A stretch of 64,000 nucleotides of DNA from Acanthochlamys bracteata (GCA_019914995.1 CM034132.1:188501-252500); one strand, 5' to 3'; positions 49,881-62,764 are shown, numbered from the stretch's first letter. Notes: generated by a model not told the origin, from the sequence alone. Numbers and translations are program-made.

Positions 49881-50808
49881 CGATCCCTGAACCACAGTTG
49901 CTTCCCTACCCAGTTATCAGTCTCTTCTTATACCGAACCTGTCCTTCATCCTCTATCCATTTTATTTAGAGAAGAAAACCTTGGTTAAGTGTTAAGAGGG
50001 ATGAACTGTGTAAGATATCTAGAGAACATGAAAGCATCTAATTTGGCAAGAAACAGGAAGAGGTTCTTGCATGAACTCTCCTAAGATACATAGGAGGGTT
50101 TAGTAGAAGATGGCAGGACAGATTATTTTGGTATTAGAGAAAAGTGGTTGATAACATGGTTGGAGTATTTGATTGGAGGATTTTGTATGGAACTTCATCG
50201 GAGGAGCGAGCTGGGATTGTTCTTAGCTCCAATTCTTTCCAGGAATTGATGTTCTTGATTATCCATTGGTTCTGGGATGTGTGCAAGTAGTTTTTGTTTC
50301 CTTACAGATTAATTTAAGGCCTGATTTGATCCAGTTGCAAAGTTGGAAGTGATAAAAAGCTGTTTACATATTCAGTACTTCTGGCCATTTTTTAAATTAA
50401 GTTTGGGTGATTTTGGTAGTTTTGTGGGTGTTTAGGGGTCCAACATGGATGCTTTTCTGAAGCTGCAGATTAACATCTACTAGAAGTTGTATTCCTCCAA
50501 GGAATACTCAGCTAAGACCATAGTCGATACTCTTAGAACATGTAACTAATTAAAGGTGAAAACTTTTTCCAGCCAATTACTTATCCTAATAGTGGTGCAA
50601 CAAATCTATAACGGAAACAAGTTTATCAAGTTCTTGTATTATACAATTTTCTTGTTCTACTGTTATCCTACACTAACACCATTTGAGCAGCGATACTAAT
50701 CATCAGAGTACCGTGAAAGAGAAAAAGATTCTGCGCAATTGGATTTCCTTTAGATGTTAAACGTATTGCCCTTATTGTTGCAACTGAATTGATATACATT
50801 GCCATTAG
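49881..50808. other. Spacer between GRAS pseudogene and PAA2
   Basis: Must hold the PAA2 3' UTR next to 50809. Any N-terminal part of the GRAS pseudogene would lie here, but I see no supporting motif. Confidence 0.4.
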
Positions 50809-53800
50809 CTATTGGGACAATCTTTTTTCTGTCCTTTTTCCATGCAACTTCAGAAGAAGAGAGTTGGTAACCACAAAGATGGAGCTCAGGGCCATTAATC
50901 CTCCTGTAAGCAGAATACATGAGTTTATCATCAAAATTATGGCAGAAGGCAGCTCTCAGTAAGACTCCAACTTATAACTAGTAGCGCTTGCCTAATAGTT
51001 GGCAATACTAAATGACTTACCAGAAAGTGAAGGTGTCATTGCAAAATCAAAGTGTGGCAACAATGCACCAGCTGCCACTGGGATAGCCACCAAGTTATAT
51101 GCCACAGCCCACAGTAAGTTCTGATGGACCTTAGACATTGTTGCCTGGGCAAGCTCAAGAGTGTCTACTATCTGCACAATGCCAGAATTTATACTGAAAT
51201 TCTATACATAGGAACGTTAATGTAATAGCAACTATTAATATACATGCTTCTGTAGTTTAATATTCTTATACAGCCTACCATTGCCTTCATAACATTCTAA
51301 AAGTTTGAACATTATGAATGACGGCTTACGAAGAATAATTTCTCACATTACAAGCAAATTAAAATGCAAGATGTACTGATCCATTAGAGCGGAAGCAAAA
51401 TATGTGGGAACTGACCTGAGACAGCTTATTGCCCAGAAGAATGACTGAAGCTGCATTGGAGGCAGCATTTTCTTTTGCCTCAATTTGTAAAGAGATGCCA
51501 ACGTCTGCTTGTGCTAATGATGGAGCATCATTTATGCCATCACCAACCTTATGCAACAATTTATGAAAGGAACACTTTAATATCCTTCTAAACTTCATAA
51601 TATAAAACTGACAGAGGTACAATAAGAGAATGTACTCTAGCCCACAATCTTGCACTAGAAAATGTAAATGTGCCATAGTAAGAAACAAAGAAATTTTACC
51701 ATTGCAACATGATGTCCATCTGCTTTTAAACTTGATATGATGCTTGACTTTTGTTGGGGAGTCAATGATGAATTCACGCCATCACTTTCAATGCCAACCA
51801 TTTTCCCAACACTTGCAACTGCCTCTTCCCTGTCCCCGGATATAATGACTGTTTTGATTCCCTTCTCCTGGAGCCTTCACACCCAAAGTCACAAATTTAA
51901 GCACATGAAGCACTAAGATACCATGTGACTGTACAAGATATGCAAGATAACTTATATTTACCTCATTTGTTATGCCTTAAAAGGATTGTTTTCTCAAAAG
52001 AACTGCAGTATTCACTATATTTAACGTGTTGAAAAAATTAAAAACAATTAGACGAACCCAATGACTGACACCATCAACAAGAACGCTCATCACATTCACT
52101 ATTCTGTTGATTTAGAGCACTGTTTGAATATTATAAAGGTCTAACCAGCCATCATTCAGTTAACTTGGTAATCAACATTAATCAATGTGGAGATTACCTT
52201 TGGACAGTTGACTTTGCATCATCTCGCAGACGATCCGATATTGCAATTGCGCCTATGATACCTTCACCTTCACGTCCAACATATACGACTGTGTGCGAGT
52301 GATTAAGGAATGTGCTTGTGCTAGATGATAAGTACGATAAACGCTCTTGTAGAGTTGTTAATTCTGTATGAGTTGCTTTGCTCTGAAAGCACTCCTGGAC
52401 CCACTCCTTTCTCCCAACTGCCACCAAGGCTCCATCAACTTCTGCTAATGTACCAAAACCTGGTTCAGCTAATTGTTTACTAGTGATTGGTTGTTTCAAA
52501 TCCATTACATCTGCCTTCTTAAGGATAGCTTTTGCAATCGGATGTGATGCAGTTATTTCCACTGCAGCAGCAAGGCGAAGAACTTCATGTTCTTCATAGG
52601 CCATAGACACAACACCAACAACAGTAGGCTTTCCATCAGTAAGCGTCCCAGTCTAGTAGACAAGAAGAAGGCCAAAGCATATCAACACAGGTTTATTTCT
52701 CTTAAAAAAAAAGAACAAAACAGATAAAGGCCTAATTTGAAAGTTAACAAGATATATTACTTTGTCTAACGCAATAACATCTACCCCAGACAGCCGTTCC
52801 AACACATCTCCACCTCTTATAAGAAGTCCTTGTTTAGCACCTGACCGTTTGTTTGCAAGAACAGAAGTTACGAAGGTCAATTAATACTCACGATGCATAG
52901 TCGGGAAGGAGAATACAGTTATTCTACATGTGCCACTATGAAGCCTGCGTCTCACATGAAACCATGCACAGGCCATACTCACAAGTGCATTAGAAACAGA
53001 CTTATTTAAATAAAAAGGATCGATATAAATTCTGTATGGACTGTAAACAAGTAATTATCTTACCAAGAGATGTTCCAACTAGAATAGCTGTCGGAGTAGC
53101 TAGTCCCAGAGCACATGGGCAAGAAACTACCTGAAAAAGAATGCAATGAGAGTAGCACAATTACATACTAGTATAAGAAATATAATTCGTCTCTATCTTA
53201 CAAATTCATGAATCCAAAAACCAATTGATAAAAAAGGATTTTTAGCATATAAACATACAAGGAGATGAGCATACAAACATATAACATGAAAGCTCGTATG
53301 CATATTGTACATCAGATTGTGCAGGATTTATCGTACAACTTGTGGGCTTTGAAATTCTACATTTGTAATTAAAATTTAATTAATCTAATTGAAGTATAAG
53401 AGCCATAGGAAGAGTAAGTCATGGGCATGCCCCCATTAATTGCTACGCACCAGTACATCCACTGCAAGCTTTAAGCTCAAAAGCAATGAATTTCCATCAG
53501 GTCCTGCAATATCATTAAGTAAAACATCTGGAAAAATGTGTGTTCCAATGTAATACCTGGCAAAATAGGAAATTGAAAAGCAAGTTAGGGTCTTTTTATA
53601 CAGCAAATAGCAAAATTCCCAAATGAATTAAAGGTCAAAACATTGGCTGCTAGTGGCATACTTTTTTCTTGCAACAACAATGAATTACATCACAGCATTG
53701 TATTTACAGCTACCTTCTACTGGACTTAACTTTCACTATACAGGGTTATCATTATGGAACTCATACCATGTCTGAATTCATTATAGAAGCTCATTGGACA

Positions 53801-56800
53801 AGTATACTGAACTTAACTGTTTTTTATTACAGGGCTATCATCACAGCTTTTATAACAGCAAATATCAAAATTCCCAAATGAATTAAAGGTCAGAACATTG
53901 GCTGCTAGTGGCATACTGTTTTCTTGCAACAACAATGAATTACAACACAGCTTTGAATTTACAGCTAGCTTCTACTGGACTTAACTTTCAGTATACAGGG
54001 TTATCATTATGGAACTCATACCATGTCTGAATTCGTTAAAGGAGCTCATTGGACAAGTATCAAATAGGCTGATGAACCAAAGGTTTGTCATATTTTCAGA
54101 GAAACGACACCTCAGAGGCTCTTCAACATAATACACATTGATGTAATAGGAGGCACGTACCAAAAAGCAAAAGTTGCTGCTGACAAAGTCATCACACTGT
54201 AGACAAAAGGTCCAGCAATGGAGTCAGCAAGTCTTTGAACAGGCGCTTCATTCCCTTGCGCATCCTCTACCTGCAGAAATTCACCATGACCAATTTTCAT
54301 AGAGCATGAATTTCTTACGCAGAAACAGAAGTTGAATACACACCATGCGAATAATTTTGGAAATGGTAGACTGAGCTCCAGTAGTGAAAGCTTCAATCCT
54401 TAGAGGGCCATCCTGTCCACATGAGCATAGCTGATGTCTAAGAAATATACATATGAACAATAATTTTCAAATTCGTCTTTTCCTAAGCTGAAATCACACT
54501 TGAATGACTAAAACAAATGCCAAATTAACTTATGCCTTTGCAGGAACTCATTGTTCAATGCAAATTTGTGTCTTAGAATGCATCTTCCAATTCGAACTTT
54601 CACGTCTTGATGTTAGAGCTTAGGAGAAAGTAGCCATACCCAGTTTACGGTGCCTGCAGAAACAGACATGCCTCTTTCCTTAAATACAGGAAGAGATTCT
54701 CCAGTGAGCATCGATTCATCAACAACACTTCTTCCAGCCAGAACCTTACCCTGATGGACAGTTAGCAAAGAAAGTTCAGACCATAACTAACCAACAGAGT
54801 TTTAGTTCCCCAGTAACAACAAGAAAGAGACACAATGGAACTAAGAAGAAGTCTACTTTTAGGAAGCAAGGGTGATAAAGAATTCTATTTATACAACTTA
54901 CATCAATTGGAATGGTTTCACCAGGCAAAACCAAGATTGAGTCTCCAACACGAACATCGTCAATGGGGACCTCAACACTCAAAGCGTTAGCACTTAATAT
55001 GTTATCCGAGGAAGAATCATCTTCAGAGGAAGCAACTACCAAGCGTGACCGAGAAGAAACTAGAGACTGAAAGAAATTGCATCATGTTAATATTTAATAT
55101 AACATCTAACATGGATCAAAAAGCCAAACCTAACTTTGTCACAGAACAAAAAGAAAAAAAAGAGAACTCTTTCTTGGGTTTTTAATTTCAGCAAAGATAT
55201 TGAAGAAGCAAAGTTCCGCAAGAGGAACCCAAAGCAACTTTAACATCAGAATAAAAACATAATCTATGAGCACAATCTACAAGTAGGGAAACTGTCACTA
55301 ATTAGGGATAATTTTGAAATCAAAAAGATTAAATGCTCAGAGAAAAAAAATTTCATTCTATGCTGCACAAGAAGGCCACTCACTAGAAGTTCATTCATAT
55401 CACTTGATGCCTCAAGCCTAGCCCTCTCTTCAAGAGAACGCCCCAGGAGAACAAAACCAAGAAGCATTACCTGCATACTAGAAAATGAACTTCTTAATGA
55501 TAACATAACAAAACAAGAGGAGCTAGATAAGAGTTTTGGAGGTGAATTGAGTTAAATTAACATGAGAGTGCCACATGTACTTGCATTTTCTAGGAAAAAA
55601 GTGAAGCACACATATGCAATGATAAGAAAAACCCACCGGTTCATCAAAGAAAGGTGCTTCCCATTGCAGATCAGGATTCAAAAGTGACACCTTAAAAGGA
55701 AAATTAGTAAACAGAGTAAGGGAGTAAATACAGTAAAAGCATATGGGAAATATTCCGAAATTGCTAAAATTATAAGTTAAGCTGTCAAAATTCACTCACA
55801 GCGCTTATCAAGAATGCAGCAAGGGAACCAAATCCCACGAGAGAATTCATATTGGGTGCCCCCTTCAAAAGTGCTCTAACACCATCAAAAAGCACATCTG
55901 CAAGGCATAAAAATGATATTCTCAATGTGGTTCTCACTCAGAGGGAGACCATACACAACTTACCCACTCAATCATACTAACGATTCATCTCTCTTTAGAA
56001 CATAACAAACACATGTATATATCTCTTAAACATGAAATAATAGACAGAGTTAGATGAAAATAACAACTACTATTCTTTGCGCAGGAAATGTCAAGCAAAA
56101 GATTAAGACCTCAAGCCATGCAAAGCACAGCAAGCAGGGATTAGCATAATTACCTCTACCTGGTCCAAGCAGAGCGACAATAGCAATAGCACATTTCACA
56201 TAAGAGTTGTGCAATAAGTCCAGATGAGACCCTGGATGATTCACAAACCAAAGTAAAGGATCAGCTAGCTAAAATTAATAGACACCCATTCGCACAGTTG
56301 AATAAGACTCATTGACAATCCTATTTAGCACTAAACTCAAATCAATAAAAGTCATACCATGTCCGACATGAACTCCGACAGAGTGCAGTATATGCGAAGC
56401 ATGCGATCCGCAGCAGACAGCCACCAGAGTCCACGCGAAAGCTACTCGATTCCGGCTCTTCGCCAACAACTCCGCCTTCCGACCAGCTGCCTCCTTCCAC
56501 TTCTTCACGCTTTCCGTCACACCGCCACCAGCTCCACGCCGCTTAGCCGGAAATCCACAAACGCCAAGCTTTTGTGCGAGCTCCTGTGCCGCGTTCGCAA
56601 CTTCAACCTCTAGCAAAGCTCCATGAAGCTTCACGGCAGCAGTCTCCGTCACCAAATTCACCGCGGCCGATTCAACGCGTGGATCGGAGTTCAGTAGCGA
56701 CTTTACACGTGCCGCGCACGCGCCGCACATCATGCCGCTGACTTCGAGCAGAACTGGTTCTACCTTCTGCTCCACCGCCTCCGAATCCGGAGAAAAACCA

Positions 56801-56981
56801 TCGCGGTAGCACTGACATCGATTGCTTTCGCACAAACGAGCCGGACATTCGCCGGTGGCGGCTTGCATTCTCTATGGCGAAGCGAGCGGAGGAGAGAAGA
56901 TTGTGAATAAGGGAGCTGAATTTTAGGTCTACGGTTAGAATTTGAAGCAACAGCTAGCCGGAAAAGAGACGCGGTCGCCAT
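50809..56981 (-). CDS. PAA2: Copper-transporting P1B-ATPase PAA2/HMA8 (chloroplast thylakoid), apparent frameshift in exon 1
   Basis: Seventeen exons: 56358-56981, 56154-56231, 55800-55897, 55637-55690, 55384-55470, 54902-55066, 54640-54750, 54344-54412, 54161-54270, 53451-53556, 53064-53130, 52761-52840, 52198-52652, 51700-51874, 51416-51547, 51021-51171, 50809-50903. In numbering from the ATG at 56868: HMA motif GMMCGAC (46-51), TGES (347-350), Cu-selective CPC (467-469), DKTGTLT with phosphorylated Asp511, HP (549-550), GDGINDAP (from 724). This is the family order for pumping Cu(I) across the thylakoid to plastocyanin. The ATG at 56981 opens a transit-peptide-like stretch ([19 protein letters not shown]) but hits a stop after 73 codons, out of frame with the HMA domain. 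The HMA frame begins at ATG 56868, directly after a stop, giving 847 residues without a transit peptide. Adding the 5' part gives about 885, near the usual 883. Confidence 0.95.
53601..54060. repeat. Intronic direct duplication, two 205-bp copies
   Basis: 53601-53805 and 53856-54060 are about 90% alike (both from CAGCAAATA to GGACAAGTAT), with a 50-bp spacer that itself resembles an internal part of the unit. They lie in the PAA2 intron between exons 53451-53556 and 54161-54270. Confidence 0.9.
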
Positions 56982-57823
56982 TGCTGCTCAAACACGAGCT
57001 CGAACAGCAAAATTGAAACAGCAGAGAAGAAGAAGGTTTATGAATATCAGAGACCATCTGTTTTTATTGTCCATCAAACCGCACAGTAAGGATGATGCAT
57101 CTACCGTTGGATATGCCTTGAGATAACGTAGTGGTGAATCAACTTGTGGATGAGATTAAATAATTGATCCAAGTTGAGAAAAAGTTAAATTAATTATTGT
57201 GATTGAACGGAAGAAAGAAACAGCAGCGTCCATAGATTCATTCGAGTGAAATTACTTATAAAAATTATTTTTAATATAAAATATAATAAAAATAAAAAGA
57301 TTTTATAAAACTTTTTAAATAATATAAAGTTAAAAATTAAACCCATTCTGGGACAACTTCATCCCACCAAAAGAACTAATAATTAAGCAAGCTAGTGTGA
57401 TTCACGTGGTCAACACAAAATATGTATATATAATAATAAGATATAAACACTACTACCGCGTTAGTACCGCCTTTTAGTTTTTACCAGCCCATTAGTTAAC
57501 CCATCTTTTTACATATATTGGGCCTTATCTCGAAAGCAATCCACCTACAGTAGTTTTGAAGTTTGTGAGATCATCTGATTCTCCTGCTTCTGTACATCAG
57601 AAGCTGTCTAGCTACCTACAAATGGAATCCTCTTAACTTTTTGTACAATAACATGATCGATCGCTAAACCTAATTTCTTATGATCACTGAGCAACTAAGC
57701 AATTAATTAAGCATGATCGATGCATGCATAGCTCATCCATCCATGATGAAGAGGAACGATATCCACGGAATTAAGCCTCACCGTTTTAGTCGTAGCACTT
57801 CTGGCGGTGCTTTCTTCGCCTAA
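56982..57823. other. PAA2 promoter side spacer
   Basis: Upstream of PAA2. A/T-rich block at 57250-57345 resembles MITE interiors but lacks clear ends. GATCGATC-type phrases at 57655-57720. No coding gene supported. Confidence 0.4.
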
Positions 57824-58100
57824 GGGCATATTTCAAACTCTATTTTTTTATCAAATTTTAAATTTTAAAACAGTTCATATATTTTAATTATATAAAAAAT
57901 TTAAAATTTTATTTCACATATAAAATTTTAGTTTCAAATTTTTTTATTTATATATTTTTTAATATAATTATATATTTTAATTTTTAATATATTTATAAAA
58001 TTTATTAAAATATAAATACTAAATTTTATTTTTATTTTATTTTTAAAAAAATTTTATTTCTTATTTTTACGAAATTCAGTTATGATATTCGAAAGACGCC
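57824..58100. mobile_element. Possible AT-rich MITE
   Basis: Left end GGGCATATTTCAAACTC preceded by TAA; right end read inward GGCGTCTTTCGAATATC. The interior is nearly all A/T. The right flank does not show a TAA, so the duplication is unconfirmed. Confidence 0.45.
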
Positions 58101-58337
58101 ACTAGCTATCTAACTGGCATGTTAATCTTTTTTAATGCAATTAAACCAAGTGATCCTTTCTTTCTCAAAACAAAACCTCCATTTCAGAAAATAATAAAAA
58201 AAGGCCAGAACAGGGTTGCTAGTTGAACCCAATTCTGTTAGTGGGCCGTACCAAGTGAACTCCAATTTGTGTGGTCAGTAGTGGATGGGTAAGAACTAGT
58301 TGTAATTTGGAAAAATAAAAATTCAAGAATACAACTA

Positions 58338-58426
58338 TCCGACCTGCCGGATTCGAACCAGCGACCTAAGGATATCTGTGATCACACCACTACAGTCCTC
58401 CGCTCTACCAACTGAGCTAAGGTCGG
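58338..58426 (-). tRNA. tRNA-Tyr (GTA) with intron
   Basis: The minus strand reads CCGACCTTAGCTCAGTTGG at the 5' end, pairs with CAGGTCGG at the 3' end (7-bp acceptor), and has A box TAGCTCAGTTGG and B box GGTTCGAATCC. Anticodon arm GGACTGTAG...ATCC carries GTA. A 16-base intron starting TGGTGTGATC interrupts the loop one base after the anticodon, as in all plant nuclear tRNA-Tyr genes. Discriminator A. Mature length is 73 plus CCA added after transcription. Confidence 0.95.
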
Positions 58427-58494
58427 AGATAACAAAACAAGCTAGTTAGCAACTATTATTATTTCCTACTAAACAAACTAACAATATTATGAGT

Positions 58495-58740
58495 GAGCAT
58501 TTGGTAGTGCTTATGAAATAAAATTTTTCTGAAATAAAAAATATTTTTATCTTTTATAAAAAATAAATTTTATTTTTTTACTTTTAAAATACTAATAAAA
58601 ATATATAATAAAAAAATTTCACTCTATAAAATTTTTTTATACTTTCTAAATTTTTAAATAATTTTTTTATATATTTATAAAATATATATTAAAAAATATA
58701 AAATAAAAAAAAATTAATAAGTAACGTTTGAAATGCTGCA
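58495..58740. mobile_element. AT-rich MITE-like element, inverted orientation
   Basis: Left end GAGCATTTGGTAGTGCTTATG, right end read inward GCAGCATTTCAAACGTTACTTAT. The interior (AATATATAATAAAAAAATTTC, CTTTCTAAATTTTTAAATAA) is the reverse complement of the core in the 34051 and 47938 elements. Confidence 0.6.
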
Positions 58741-60310
58741 CCAAAAGCTCTATAATTACAACACAGAAAAGTTAAGTAACTACAACAGGTAAGTGCAGCA
58801 GCTGAGAAGAAGCTTAGCTTTATAAGTGATCTCTATGTGACCCTCATCATCAGCCTACCTGAAAGGAAGCTTCTCCTTCGATACATAATAATTTTATACA
58901 TAACAAAAATAAATTCTGGAACTCAAAACATCAGACAATCATAACTCGGGTTTTTTTGTTACTCACTCGTAATCGCTGCTGCTTTCTGTTTCAATAAACC
59001 ACCGATCAAATAAACGAAAAGATACAACAGACTTTTATATATGTAGCCAGCCTGTACATTTTTTGTAAGTAGTGAAATGGAGTATAATTTTTCTCAATCA
59101 ATCATCATCTCATCTACCTACCCAGCTAGCTAGCAAGCTGTTTTTTTGCTTAAGATTTATTTTAAATACGTCGTAATTAAATTTTACCAAACTAAATTTT
59201 AGAAAAATAAAATTTAAAATAATAACTAAAATATATAAAATAATTAAACTTAAAATTTGAATACAGAAAGTGAATTTTGATTTGAAACAAACCCTTAGAA
59301 AAAGTTATTAAAGAGATCATTACTGGCACTTCCGCTCGTGTGCGTGTTTCTGCTATCTAAGCTGCTCTTCATTATCATATTCATCACTTTTCTAAAGCTT
59401 GCGGGTCCCAAAAATTAAATAATATAACATAAAACAGAACAACAACTAAAGTAATGCTTTTCCCTCGCGCGCTCTTTTCTAATCGTTCTATATCGATTTT
59501 ATCTATACGTCCTATTTGAGAACACACGACAACTTAGATTCTTTTATCTATATCTCAAAAAAATAAAAAAATAATAATATATATTAAACTAGCGAGCTTA
59601 TTGGGCTTTAAATGGGCCTTCATAACAAATCCACAGCCCAAAAAAATTACTTTAAACAACAGAATGCGGTAACCTTACCTCAGAGGTCACTGTATAGCTT
59701 TCACTCTGATCGTTCGGTTATTTTGTTGTTCGCTTTGCTTTCCGTTTCTTGCTCTGAAAAAACAAATTTTAGAAACTTATCTGTTTATTTTTTCGGATTT
59801 TGTATTTCTAAAGCCGTCCTATACGGTTCTCATCAAAATCAAACGTCTAGTTTTTATACTAGAGTTTGACTCTAACATTATCTCTATATTAGAATTTAAA
59901 ACTAACGCTATATCTTTAACCTATTATTCTCTACTATATATATTCATGCAATGTAAAGTCTTAAATCATTAATATTCAATAATTTTCTTCTCAATTATAA
60001 ATTATTCTATGTTATCAAAATAAATTAACAAAAGCATATTACCATGATCGTCGGAGGTTCGACCAACGAGCACTAGCAATAAAGCAGGATTCCGGCCATC
60101 ATCTCCACCGTCGAAAGGTCAGTCACCTTAACTTAGTATTGTATTGTTTTTATAAATTATGTTGTTAAAAATTTTAAATTATTATTATTTTTTGTTTAGT
60201 TTTATTTTTTGCTTCCATGTGTTTTAGAATCGTTACCAACCGTGCCAAAAGTTTCGAGCCCGCGCGTGAGTTCTTAAAAAAAAAAAACAGAAAGAGAGAC
60301 TATTGCCTGC
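58741..60310. other. Spacer upstream of the BIG GRAIN-like gene
   Basis: A/T-rich. At 59150-59301 a small block has ends TAAGATTTATTTTAAATACG and, read inward, AAGGGTTTGTTTCAAATC, and shares TTCACTTTC with the right end of the 20491 MITE; a short relic of that family is possible. No coding gene supported. Confidence 0.45.
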
Positions 60311-60318
60311 TATATAAG
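60311..60318 (+). promoter_or_regulatory. TATA box of the BIG GRAIN-like gene
   Basis: TATATAAG, 115 bases before the ATG at 60426, followed by a pyrimidine-rich TTTCTTTCTTCACTTTCTTTC leader. Confidence 0.65.
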
Positions 60319-60425
60319 TTATCAAGAGACGCCATTGCTGTTTTCTTTCTTCACTTTCTTTCTTTGAGCTTCAAGTTTGTTATTCTTCTCTGCTGCTGTG
60401 TTCCGATCAATTCATCAAGCTAAAC

Positions 60426-61331
60426 ATGGAGGGATTAGTAGAGAAACTGCCGCCGGCTATACGAACACGCTGTCACCGGTCCCCTCCATCCTTCTCTTCT
60501 TCCCTTCTCGATGCCATCTACCGGTCGATTGGCGATGAAGAAGATTCCTACGCGGTGACCAGACCGCATTATTGTTATAACCAAAAGCCGGTCGATCACC
60601 GCAGAACCACAAGAAAGCCGGTGATCGGAAGTACCGGTTACGAGACAGCAGGTGCGGTGAACACACCGCCGTCGCTGCGTAGAACTGCAACGGTGAGCCA
60701 AAAGCCGAGGAATAGATTCAGTGCAGCAGCTGTGACGCGATCTTCGAGTTCGTCCGACGGTTCAAGCAACTGCAACAGTTTCTCTTGTCACCCTGAACCT
60801 GAGTCGAACACTCTGACGACGACAATTATGCCCCGGCTCAAACCGCTCCGTACCGGAACAAAACCGGTAGGGTCTAATCATGTTTCCTCCAAAGAGAAGA
60901 CCACAAAATCATCCAAGCCGCCGCCATCACCCGGTGCTCGCATTGCTGGGTTTATCTCTTCGTTGTTGTCTGCTGCCACGCCGAAGAAAAAGAAGCGATC
61001 ATCAATGAATAAGGTGGAAACAGAGGAGATGAAACAGAGGAGCTTTAGGTTAGCTGAAGACGAAAGAAACATAGGTGATTATGAAGAGCTGCGGCGGAGA
61101 GGGTTTCATAGGAGATGCACAACAATATCTGCGGTAGAGAAGATGGTGAGAAGCCGCGTTGAGAAACTCATGTTTGCCATGGAAGAAGAAGAAGATCGAG
61201 ATAATCAGAATAAGTTTGAAGAGGAGGAAACAGGGAGCGACACGAGTTCAGATTTGTTTGAGCTTGAGAATTTGGATATTATCAGTACCACCAAAATCGA
61301 TCATCAAAGAGCTCTCGGTGTTATAGGATGA
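60426..61331 (+). CDS. BIG GRAIN 1-like protein
   Basis: Single-exon frame of 301 residues starting MEGLVEKLPPAIRTRC. Family marks: SSSLLDAIYRSIGDEE near residue 25, PSPGARIAGFISSLLSAAT in the middle, a conserved TISAVEKMVRSRVEKL helix, and the C-terminal acidic SSDLFELENLDII. The rest is Ser/Arg/Lys-rich and probably disordered. In rice BG1 is an auxin-responsive, membrane-associated positive regulator of auxin transport and grain size; eudicot BIG GRAIN-like proteins are less studied. Function here is inferred from family. Length fits. GC-richer than flanks, as for other genes in the window. Confidence 0.9.
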   Translation: MEGLVEKLPPAIRTRCHRSPPSFSSSLLDAIYRSIGDEEDSYAVTRPHYCYNQKPVDHRRTTRKPVIGSTGYETAGAVNTPPSLRRTATVSQKPRNRFSAAAVTRSSSSSDGSSNCNSFSCHPEPESNTLTTTIMPRLKPLRTGTKPVGSNHVSSKEKTTKSSKPPPSPGARIAGFISSLLSAATPKKKKRSSMNKVETEEMKQRSFRLAEDERNIGDYEELRRRGFHRRCTTISAVEKMVRSRVEKLMFAMEEEEDRDNQNKFEEEETGSDTSSDLFELENLDIISTTKIDHQRALGVIG

Positions 61332-62764
61332 ATTTGCTTTAGATGGTTCCTGTAAACTCAGTTCAATTATTATTTGCTTTTTTGGTGTTTAGTAACGTTA
61401 CATGTTAATTATTTATCATGATCATTATTGGTTCTTGGTGGTTGTAAGAATCATCGATCAAAAGGCTAGGCAAGCCAGGCACTAGTACTTGAGTCTAGTT
61501 CATCGCTCACAGATTTTTTTTTCATTTTTGGATTATAATCTTAGGAGTAGTTTGGCATTATAAAAATCTTATGACCTTCGAAAAACAAGAGAAGTTATGT
61601 ACAAGTCCAACTAGCTAGCTACTCTTGTAGCAAACAAACCGCTTGCCTGTCTAAGACGCCGTCACTCTCTGTTAGCTCGAACACCGACAGCACCAGCACA
61701 CACTAACTAGGTTAGCTGTTCACACTTCATACCATGACCTTTAATTCCAGTTTTCAAATGTATTTCGCACACACTGTCTGTTTCTATTATTTAAATTACA
61801 TGTTTTAAACTTTCGAGGAAGAAAAATAAAGCATCCATCTGTTGTGGATTCTGTCGTGGTACTGTAATCGCAGCTTTGTCTAAAGTAATACATGGCGCCT
61901 GTGCTTTCTGCTTTCTTCCATCTTCTTCTTCTACCAGTTTCCAAAGAGATTCCTTCCTTTCACATTTGTTCATGTGGTTGCTCTTTTGTTTGGTTTTTTA
62001 GTTTCCATGTCCATTCGATCGTTGGTAGAAGAGAAAGACAAAGGCATAGGCATGCAGACCGAGCAGCGACAGTCGTTGGCGATCCCGATGAATAATACAC
62101 TTCACTTTTTTTTTTTTTTTTTCATTAAACTTCTTTCTCGTGGAAGCATGCATTGCTTCCGCTTTATCTTTCTTTTCTTTTTTCTTTATTCTTGCTCGAC
62201 AAAGCAAGAGAACACGAGCAACGCAGGAGATTAGTAACAACATAACAACAAAGATACAAAAGAGAAACAAAGGAGTGGAATCGAATGAATGAATGCACGG
62301 GGATCTGGTGCACCAGCCCAGATTCTGAAAAGTGTTCAAGAGATCATCTGAACTTTACTTTCGTCTCTAAAGTATTCTGCTTCTTTATTTCATGTTGTTC
62401 ATGGCATGCATGGAACACTCGCTACTACTGACACCGCTGTCCACCCACCTCAGCGCATGATCCCCTTTCTCACATGTTTCCCTTGCTGATGCTGACACAC
62501 AAACACAAGCTACCTACGGCAACTACCATTCCTCCTATACCAAACTCAGGTGAAGCCAAGTTTTCTTTCAGCTGAACTTTTGGGTACAGCTTCTATCAAA
62601 CTTTCGTTACAGGTGTTTATTTCAAACTACATTGAAATTCTTTAGCACCAACAAGTTCTTACGAATACAAATGTCGGAAAGCATTACCAGTTTTTATTGC
62701 CTAGAAGCATAAATATCTCCTTTCAGCATATATAGCTTTCCTTTCTTCCCAGAGTTCTAATCAA
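61332..62764. other. Convergent spacer between BIG GRAIN-like and omega-amidase genes
   Basis: Contains both 3' UTRs. Several small frames on both strands at 61740-62340 lack recognisable motifs and overlap each other. A T run at 62107-62122. Nothing else recognised. Confidence 0.45.

Noticed and set aside
61741..62339. Cluster of overlapping small frames on both strands
   Set aside because: Mutually overlapping, Phe/Ser-rich low complexity, no family motif; probably 3' UTR or spacer.
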